From a virus: a stretch of DNA of 38,802 nucleotides. How positions within the stretch are numbered: position 1 is the first letter of the stretch; every line of letters begins with the position of its first letter. The notes beneath the pieces were generated by a model. That model saw nothing but the letters and a program-made list of their open reading frames with translations. It had not been told where the DNA came from and did no database searches. Both the position numbers and the translations under genes were made by a program. The stretch spans positions 1-38,802 of IMG/VR virus record IMGVR_UViG_3300025886_000073, one strand, 5' to 3'. Shown one piece after another: positions 33,378 to 38,802 of the stretch.

Positions 33378-33617
33378 TTATTTTTCTAATAGTATTTTGA
33401 TGTCTTTTATATAGTCTTTAATTATGTCCGTTGGGGTTATTACTGCAAAAGTATCTGGTTGTTGCTTATATGTTTTTATTGTTTCTATTTTTGCTTGTCT
33501 TAATGGTTTGATTAAAGACTGTAGTTCATTTTCAATTTCAGAAAAGGCATTAATACGTTCCTGTTGGAATTTTTCTGCCTTACTTTCTTCTTCCTTAACT
33601 ACCTTATACTTATACAT
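33378..33617 (-). CDS. Small helical head-cluster protein
   Basis: A 79-residue, charged, helical protein beginning MYKYKVVKEEESKAEKFQQE. Its first residues resemble those of the next gene upstream (MGYKYKVKEIE). It is separated by 1 nt from both neighbours inside the core-gene operon. Its size and position recall T4 gp67 or gp68, small core proteins, but I see no sequence proof. Confidence 0.65.
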   Translation of the reverse strand: MYKYKVVKEEESKAEKFQQERINAFSEIENELQSLIKPLRQAKIETIKTYKQQPDTFAVITPTDIIKDYIKDIKILLEK

Positions 33618-33618
33618 A

Positions 33619-34224
33619 TTAAACGTTTTTTACTTCTAAACCGCTACCTTTTTGTACGTAATTTCCATTTTTGTCCCTAGGTACTAGTTTATATTTAAAC
33701 TGTTTTACATACGCATTATCACTAACCCCATTTTCTGTTGCTTTAGGTCCTGGGCCTAGATCTTCGCCCGGTTGTTCAGCAGATTCTTCTACTTCTTTAT
33801 ATCCTAATTCTTTATATGCCTTAATATTAGGTTTAGAACCTTTTTTTCTAAATGCATATGGTGTTAAATAAGCACCCGCACCCCCTGATGTAGACATTTC
33901 ATCTACTTCTTCTTCTCTAATTGCCTTTTTATAATCTTCTGGGTAATTATTTCTAACATGGGTACGAATTATATTTCTTAATTGTTTTGCTTGTTCGTAT
34001 ATGTCTAAAAATTTTTTATCATCTTTAGCTCTTTGATAAACACTCTTTGCTGTATCTACTAGTTCAGTAGAATCTTCAACTAATTTAGTTAAATTTGGAA
34101 CATAATCTATAGACCAAGATATAGCACCAGTTTCGGGGTCTTTATCTGTAACTACAGATTTAACACCCCCAGTAACTTTTGTATCCCCTATCTCTATTTC
34201 CTTAACTTTATATTTGTACCCCAT
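33619..34224 (-). CDS. Uncharacterised head-cluster protein
   Basis: A 201-residue protein. It begins MGYKYKVKEIEIGDTKVTGG and has a helical middle (about 50-105). A distinctive EMSTSGGAGAYLTPYAF segment (about 109-125) is followed by RKKGSKPNIKAYKELGYK. A final FKYKLVPRDKNG echoes the start. The STSGGAGAY-type segment looks like a processing or binding site, but I cannot assign it. It starts inside the end of the preceding gene (17-nt overlap), implying coupled translation within the portal-to-protease operon. Confidence 0.65.
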   Translation of the reverse strand: MGYKYKVKEIEIGDTKVTGGVKSVVTDKDPETGAISWSIDYVPNLTKLVEDSTELVDTAKSVYQRAKDDKKFLDIYEQAKQLRNIIRTHVRNNYPEDYKKAIREEEVDEMSTSGGAGAYLTPYAFRKKGSKPNIKAYKELGYKEVEESAEQPGEDLGPGPKATENGVSDNAYVKQFKYKLVPRDKNGNYVQKGSGLEVKNV

Positions 34225-35071
34225 TAGTGTTTTTAATTTCTTTAACTAATTCGTAATATTGTAACAAATCAACTAAATTATCATTACCTACTTTATCACT
34301 TTTATTTAATTCTACTAAAAATTTAGCTACTTCAGTAATTTTAACCTGTGTTGCCTTATCTTTAACATTTAAAGATTCAGTATTTAAAGTCTCTTTTAGC
34401 TCTTTAATTTTATTATTATAGAACTTCCTTAAGCCAGGTGTAGAATCTACTGAGTGTATAAATTCTTTAAGGACTTGTTTTTGATCATTACTTAATAAAT
34501 TATACTTGTCATTAAATTTTTCAAGTAATATTTTATAAGTTAATGTCCTTATGTCTTTATCATAACTAGAATATTCTTCAAGTAGTTGGTCTTTTTTAGA
34601 TTGGTTAATTTTGGATCTAGTTAGAAACTCTAACAATGTAATCTTATTTTCAATTAATTGTTTATTGTCTACTAAACCCTTTGTATTTATCCCTTCTATT
34701 AAAGTATATAAAGCTGCTATTTCTTTATAATTTTTGATTTTAGCACCAAAGAAAGTATTTAAATCATAATGTTCTTTAATTTCGTTAATTAAGTTATACT
34801 TTTGTTTTTTAAGTATACCTCTATTAAAATGTTTTGAACTGTCTAATGTAGTAGTTATATACAAACCTGCCTTTGTTTCACTTAACATAGAAGATTTACT
34901 AATAGCTTCGTATAATTTATATTCGCGGCCTAATTCCGTTTTAACAAAATACTTTTTTAAAAGATTTATAGCGGCAGATTCATTCCCCGAAAGAGTATCA
35001 GCGGTTATTTGTCTAACTAATAGTTCAAATAATATACCGGTGTTTTTATACTTTGAGTGTTTAATTTTCAT
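34208..35071 (-). CDS. Uncharacterised helical protein downstream of portal
   Basis: A 287-residue, Lys/Leu/Asn-rich and largely helical protein. The ATG at 35071 (MKIKHSKYKNTGILFELLVR) is preferred over an in-frame TTG one codon earlier. There is no signal peptide, membrane segment or motif I recognise. It is the first gene of the core operon, with a late motif 16 nt upstream, and overlaps the next gene by 17 nt. Its place between portal and protease suggests a role in prohead initiation or core assembly. Confidence 0.7.
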   Translation of the reverse strand: MKIKHSKYKNTGILFELLVRQITADTLSGNESAAINLLKKYFVKTELGREYKLYEAISKSSMLSETKAGLYITTTLDSSKHFNRGILKKQKYNLINEIKEHYDLNTFFGAKIKNYKEIAALYTLIEGINTKGLVDNKQLIENKITLLEFLTRSKINQSKKDQLLEEYSSYDKDIRTLTYKILLEKFNDKYNLLSNDQKQVLKEFIHSVDSTPGLRKFYNNKIKELKETLNTESLNVKDKATQVKITEVAKFLVELNKSDKVGNDNLVDLLQYYELVKEIKNTNGVQI

Positions 35072-35086
35072 CAAAAATATATTTAT

Positions 35087-35096
35087 TTATAAATAT
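35087..35096 (-). promoter_or_regulatory. Late promoter-like motif ATATTTATAA (copy 9)
   Basis: An exact copy that touches the portal stop codon and lies 16 nt before the next ATG. Here the coding strand continues ATAAA, giving a true TATAAATA, the T4 late consensus, overlapping the motif. Confidence 0.55.
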
Positions 35097-36991
35097 TAGG
35101 ATTTTAGTTGAGATTCATCAAGTAAAGAAGAAGTATCTTTATCTTGTTCAAAAATTAACTGTTTTTCATTAATTTTATTAAAGATATCTTTATTCTTTAA
35201 AAAAGTAATCTTAGGGTCTTCAAACTCAGAAAGTCTTGGTTTATTTTTTCCGTCGTTTTTGTCCGTATCTTTCATACGTTTAACTCCTAATGGGTCTTTA
35301 CCAAAGTTATTTTCTTGTTTACCCCTATTAGTAATACCATCTTTTGGTCTCCCTAATTTTAAGTCATCGCTATAACCATCAGGTACATTACCTGGATCAG
35401 ACATTGTTCTTCCTTTACCATATAATGAAGCTAAATCGTGAGGAGTACCATATGATTTACCAGATGATATAGGGTCATTACCCTCTGATTCAATTTGAGC
35501 ATTTCTAAATTTGCGTTTTGAATCTTCTCGAACCATATCTCTGTATTCATCATATTGGTCTTCACTAAAGTGATAAACATTGTGGTAAATCCAATCAGAT
35601 GGTACTAAACCTTGTTCTAACAATGTACCTGCTAATTCAGATTTAGACTTTAACAATTCAATTCTTTCCTGATCATAAATGATAGAAGGAGTTGTCATTG
35701 ATAATTCAAAATTAGTTAAGGATTCATCTTTATACCCTTGGGTGTATAAATGCACCAATGCAATTTTTTGTAATTCAGAAAGTAAAATTCTTTGTATTCT
35801 ATCAATTGTACGGGCAAATCTAATATCTTGGGCTGCTAGAGTTGCTTTACCCTCTGTATTTTCATCATAACCCATAAATGCCTTTGGTACTTTTAAAGCG
35901 GCAAACAATTTTTCTCTTAAGTATTCAACATCCGAAATGCCATCATATTGTAAACCGGGTGTTGTTTCAATTTTTGTTGCACTATCATTACCACGAACAG
36001 GAATATAAAAATCTTCAAGCATATTTTGCATGTTATACTTTAAGTTATACTCACCTGTTTTTTCATCCATCATTGGAGTACGTTTCATATTATTGATAGT
36101 TTTCTGCATAAATGCTTCAACTTCATTTGGTGGAATAGCTCCAACATTTACATAAAATACTCTTTTTTCTGGTGCACGAGCAATTCTGTGAATTAACATC
36201 GCGTCTTCCATTAATGTATATTGTTTAAATAATTTTCTAGCGGGTTCAATATAAGATCTACCATAAGGTAAATAATTAACATCCCCTACCATTCTAAAGT
36301 GAGCCATTTCATAGTTGTCATATGTAATTCCAGTCCTATCATCATAGTCACCATTAGCCCCCGCTACATTATAATAACCACTAGATGAACCACCAGAAAA
36401 ACCTTCAGGGTTCCATTTAAACTTAACTTCAGATGGGTTTTCTGGATTATACCCTTCAATTCTTTCAATATGATACGCAGTATAAGGTATTACATTATAA
36501 ACACCAAACTTTTCTGCTATTTCTAACTTTAAGAAAAAATCACCATACTTACACATTTGTCTAACCCACATCCATAGGTTAAATTCTACATTTAATACAT
36601 CATAAAATAAATTATAAAGGATTTTTTGTACATCCTCATTAGAACTTCTAATTTGAAGTACTTCGCCCATATCATTTTTTAAGGTTGATTCATCCGCTAT
36701 AATGTCTAAAGAGGAAGCTATGATAGCATCTTGATCCATTACGTCATATTCAGAATATAACTGTGTTCTTAAATATTGGTAATTTAAGTTGAATTGTGCC
36801 CCATATAATGAGGTTGGGGCAGAAGAGTAAACTTTATTAAATCTGTCTACCAACGCATTAGTTTCATATTCACCACTAGATTGAATATGACCCGAATCTA
36901 TAGTTTTAACTTGGTCACCACCAACGTTTCTTATTACTACATCTGTAGAAAATAATCTTCTTAATCTTGTAAATACACTTGTGTCTGCCAT
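35096..36991 (-). CDS. gp20: Portal vertex protein, gp20-like
   Basis: A 631-residue portal, longer than T4 gp20 (524). Matching segments include YSEYDVMDQDAIIASSLDII near 80-100, the wing region LWMWVRQMCKYGDFFLKLEI, MAHFRMVGDVNYLPYGRSYI (about 230-250), then ARKLFKQYTLMEDAMLIHRI, ARAPEKRVFYVNVGAIPP, and VPKAFMGYDENTEGKATLAA (about 365-385). The portal nucleates the prohead and is the channel for DNA packaging by the terminase. The last about 110 residues are polar and probably disordered, which explains the extra length. A late motif lies 18 nt upstream and the terminase gene ends just before it. Confidence 0.95.
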   Translation of the reverse strand: MADTSVFTRLRRLFSTDVVIRNVGGDQVKTIDSGHIQSSGEYETNALVDRFNKVYSSAPTSLYGAQFNLNYQYLRTQLYSEYDVMDQDAIIASSLDIIADESTLKNDMGEVLQIRSSNEDVQKILYNLFYDVLNVEFNLWMWVRQMCKYGDFFLKLEIAEKFGVYNVIPYTAYHIERIEGYNPENPSEVKFKWNPEGFSGGSSSGYYNVAGANGDYDDRTGITYDNYEMAHFRMVGDVNYLPYGRSYIEPARKLFKQYTLMEDAMLIHRIARAPEKRVFYVNVGAIPPNEVEAFMQKTINNMKRTPMMDEKTGEYNLKYNMQNMLEDFYIPVRGNDSATKIETTPGLQYDGISDVEYLREKLFAALKVPKAFMGYDENTEGKATLAAQDIRFARTIDRIQRILLSELQKIALVHLYTQGYKDESLTNFELSMTTPSIIYDQERIELLKSKSELAGTLLEQGLVPSDWIYHNVYHFSEDQYDEYRDMVREDSKRKFRNAQIESEGNDPISSGKSYGTPHDLASLYGKGRTMSDPGNVPDGYSDDLKLGRPKDGITNRGKQENNFGKDPLGVKRMKDTDKNDGKNKPRLSEFEDPKITFLKNKDIFNKINEKQLIFEQDKDTSSLLDESQLKS

Positions 36992-37008
36992 CTAATATAT
37001 AATTATTG

Positions 37009-37018
37009 TTATAAATAT
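37009..37018 (-). promoter_or_regulatory. Late promoter-like motif ATATTTATAA (copy 10)
   Basis: An exact copy in the 29-nt gap between terminase and portal genes, 18 nt before the portal ATG. Confidence 0.5.
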
Positions 37019-37020
37019 GG

Positions 37021-38592
37021 TCATAATAACCAACTAATATTCTCTTTTCCATCTGGGGTGTTAATTTCGTATGGATTTTTTACATTTTGGTTACTACCAT
37101 AACTCCCCTGATATGGTGTTCTATTAACAGTCATATTATTTATTGACTGTTTTGTAATATCAATTCCCCTTTGTCTAAATTTAAGGGCTGTGTCTCTAAT
37201 ATACATTGCCGTACCAAATGCTATAACTAAATCATCGTTATAACCTGTTTGTGCTTCCGCTCTACCATTTTTCCAAATAAACACCTTCATTTCTTCAACT
37301 AACCTCTTTGAATGAATTGTTACACCTTTATCTGCTATATATTCTTGGAACTTACCTATTATCATAGGGCGTGTTCTAGATGACATAGTAAAACCAGCTA
37401 CCATTTTTGAGTGATCTTGATATTTGTCAAAATACGAATTAGCATTGGCCTCTCCACTCTTTTGTGAATAGTAAAGATTAGAATATTGTCTATCAATAGC
37501 TACTTGTATGGTTGCCCATCCTATATTAGCATTTTCTATTACAAGTAATGCTTCATTGTATTCTGTAGCTAGACCTACTAATAAATGACCAAATTCTTTT
37601 GTTCCAATTTGTCCTTTATATTCTGCTACCTGAACATTGGTTTCAACATCCATTACATGACAAGTAGAAAAATCTTTTCCATCACCACGAGCAACATCAG
37701 CTACTACCATATAGGACCTAGTATAATCTGCGTTTTCCCAAACCCATAAGTTTTGATCAGCTCCTCTACGTTCTAAAGGGTCTTTAATGTAAGTTTTTTC
37801 GTAATATTCCAAATATTCGTTATAAAATACTATATCACCTGAGGTACTAAAATCGCAATCACATTCTTGTGCCGCCAGTCTAGGATCACCTAATAATGAA
37901 TCTTGTGCATCCCTCCATTTTTGGTCACGTTCAGGATGAACATACCAGGGAAGTTTAATAGGTAAAAATTCATTTTCACCCTGTTCAGCTTTAACCCATG
38001 TTTGATGAAACCAATTACCAGTACCATAAGGGGTTGATAATACAATAGCACCACCACCTGTTGCTAGGGTTTGTTGTGCTGATGCCCATGTTTCAGCAAT
38101 ATTATCAATAAAAGCTGCTTCATCAATAATTAGTAAAGATACTGCTTCTGAACGTGCAGCATCGGCATTAGAAGATTTGGCTTGTATTTTTGAACCATTA
38201 ATTAACCTTAATGATAATTTATTGTTTTCAGCAGAATCTACTTTAAGCCATGAGGGTAAATTCTCCCACATGAATTGTACTTTTGTTACTAAATTTCTTG
38301 CTGTTGCTTGTGTAGTTGCTAGTGCTAATACATTCCGATCTTTATGAAATGTCATTAACCATAATGAATAACCTGCTGCTAAAGTAGATATACCTAATTG
38401 CCTAGATTTTAATATGGCACTATAGTCATTGTTTTGAAATAACGTTAATACTTTTTCTTGAAATGGGTACAGGTTGAACTGTATGCGGCCACGTTGTGGG
38501 TGCTGTATATAACAGTATTTACGCATAAAATGTACTGGGTCCTTAGCACATCTAAGATATTCTTGACGTATAACTTTTTTTAAATCTGACAT
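37021..38592 (-). CDS. gp17: Terminase large subunit, gp17-like
   Basis: A 523-residue packaging motor. The ATPase domain has Walker A at 63-70 (SRQLGIST), the same variant type as T4 gp17 (SRQLGKT), and Walker B at 153-158 (LLIIDE), with a coupling segment IVLSTPYGTGNWF (about 183-195). The C-terminal RNase H-fold nuclease has its acidic residues at D299 (VVADVARGDGKDFST), E353 (VIENANIG) and D453/D454 (GYNDDLVIA). It is a little shorter than T4 gp17 (610). It starts 4 nt after the truncated membrane protein gene. No small terminase gene is recognisable in the window. Confidence 0.96.
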   Translation of the reverse strand: MSDLKKVIRQEYLRCAKDPVHFMRKYCYIQHPQRGRIQFNLYPFQEKVLTLFQNNDYSAILKSRQLGISTLAAGYSLWLMTFHKDRNVLALATTQATARNLVTKVQFMWENLPSWLKVDSAENNKLSLRLINGSKIQAKSSNADAARSEAVSLLIIDEAAFIDNIAETWASAQQTLATGGGAIVLSTPYGTGNWFHQTWVKAEQGENEFLPIKLPWYVHPERDQKWRDAQDSLLGDPRLAAQECDCDFSTSGDIVFYNEYLEYYEKTYIKDPLERRGADQNLWVWENADYTRSYMVVADVARGDGKDFSTCHVMDVETNVQVAEYKGQIGTKEFGHLLVGLATEYNEALLVIENANIGWATIQVAIDRQYSNLYYSQKSGEANANSYFDKYQDHSKMVAGFTMSSRTRPMIIGKFQEYIADKGVTIHSKRLVEEMKVFIWKNGRAEAQTGYNDDLVIAFGTAMYIRDTALKFRQRGIDITKQSINNMTVNRTPYQGSYGSNQNVKNPYEINTPDGKENISWLL

Positions 38593-38596
38593 GCAG

Positions 38597-38802
38597 TTAT
38601 TTTAATATAAGTATTACCCCACCTATTGCTACTAAACCCGCACCACCTAAAATTTTATTTTTAAGCCTTTGTTTTTTAATTTCAAGTCTTAACTTATCGT
38701 TTAATTGTTTAGTAAATTCTAATTGAGATCCTTTAGTTGATAATATAGAATTAAAATTACTTATTTGAAAGTTAAGATTATTAATAACACTATCCTTTAA
38801 TA
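38597..38802 (-). CDS. C-terminal part of a coiled-coil membrane-anchored protein
   Basis: The last 67 codons of a gene whose start lies outside the window. It consists of a polar, coiled-coil-like stretch (SQLEFTKQLNDKLRLEIKKQ) and a C-terminal glycine-rich hydrophobic segment (GGAGLVAIGGVILILK), which would be a tail-anchor membrane helix. It ends 4 nt before the terminase start. I do not recognise it; a tail-anchored spanin-like or scaffold-anchoring protein are both possible. Confidence 0.6.
   Translation of the reverse strand, partial: LKDSVINNLNFQISNFNSILSTKGSQLEFTKQLNDKLRLEIKKQRLKNKILGGAGLVAIGGVILILK

Noticed and set aside
1-38802. tRNA genes, CRISPR arrays, insertion sequences, integrase or attachment sites
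   Set aside because: I saw no cloverleaf-like tRNA, no spaced repeats, no transposase and no integrase; the window looks like contiguous virulent-phage genes.

Overview
The window reads as a 38.8 kb piece of a T4-like myovirus genome, with every convincing gene on the minus strand, so transcription runs from high to low coordinates. The head and tail genes follow the T4 order (large terminase, portal, core proteins, protease, scaffold, major capsid, neck, tail terminator, sheath, tube, baseplate). The DNA is AT-rich. None of the start codons I inspected has a recognisable Shine-Dalgarno sequence; they sit behind A/T-rich leaders. One lipoprotein carries a K-D-E signal right after its lipid cysteine, and one promoter has TTTG and TAnnTTnG boxes 20 nt apart. 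Together these suggest a phage of a Bacteroidota (flavobacterium-like) host. The host is an inference; no host gene is present.

Layout in transcription order. 38802-28394 is DNA packaging and head: a truncated membrane protein, large terminase, portal, four uncharacterised core-type proteins, gp21 protease, gp22 scaffold and gp23 capsid. 28297-27566 is a phoH gene with a terminator before it and its own promoter-like motif. 27504-21911 is neck and tail: gp13, gp14, gp15, a small coiled-coil protein, gp18 sheath and gp19 tube. 21799-11221 is tail assembly and baseplate: a gp26-like protein joined to a gp51-like frame that has no start codon (probable programmed frameshift), the tape measure protein, a small protein, a tube-initiator-like protein, a LysM-like protein, a 1180-residue hub protein ending in an amidase domain, and a 288-residue protein with an internal duplication. 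11184-2261 is replication and nucleotide metabolism: a compact family A DNA polymerase, an unknown protein, gp32 SSB, UvsX, a 5'-3' exonuclease, gp41 helicase and class Ia ribonucleotide reductase. 2143-1 is a tightly packed set of envelope-directed genes: an outer-membrane-barrel-like protein, a lipoprotein, a one-helix membrane protein and the start of an exported protein.

Three observations stand out. First, the 10-mer ATATTTATAA (coding strand) lies just upstream of ten transcription units, mostly structural; it contains the exact reverse complement of the T4 late box TATAAATA and is a candidate late promoter element. Second, nrdB is broken by a perfect 19-bp tandem duplication; removing one copy restores a 328-residue reading frame. 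Third, the gp26/gp51 pair sits between tube and tape measure, like the frameshifted tail-assembly-chaperone genes of other phages, with a T7 run at the overlap. Four intrinsic terminators punctuate the map, two of them followed at once by the promoter motif.
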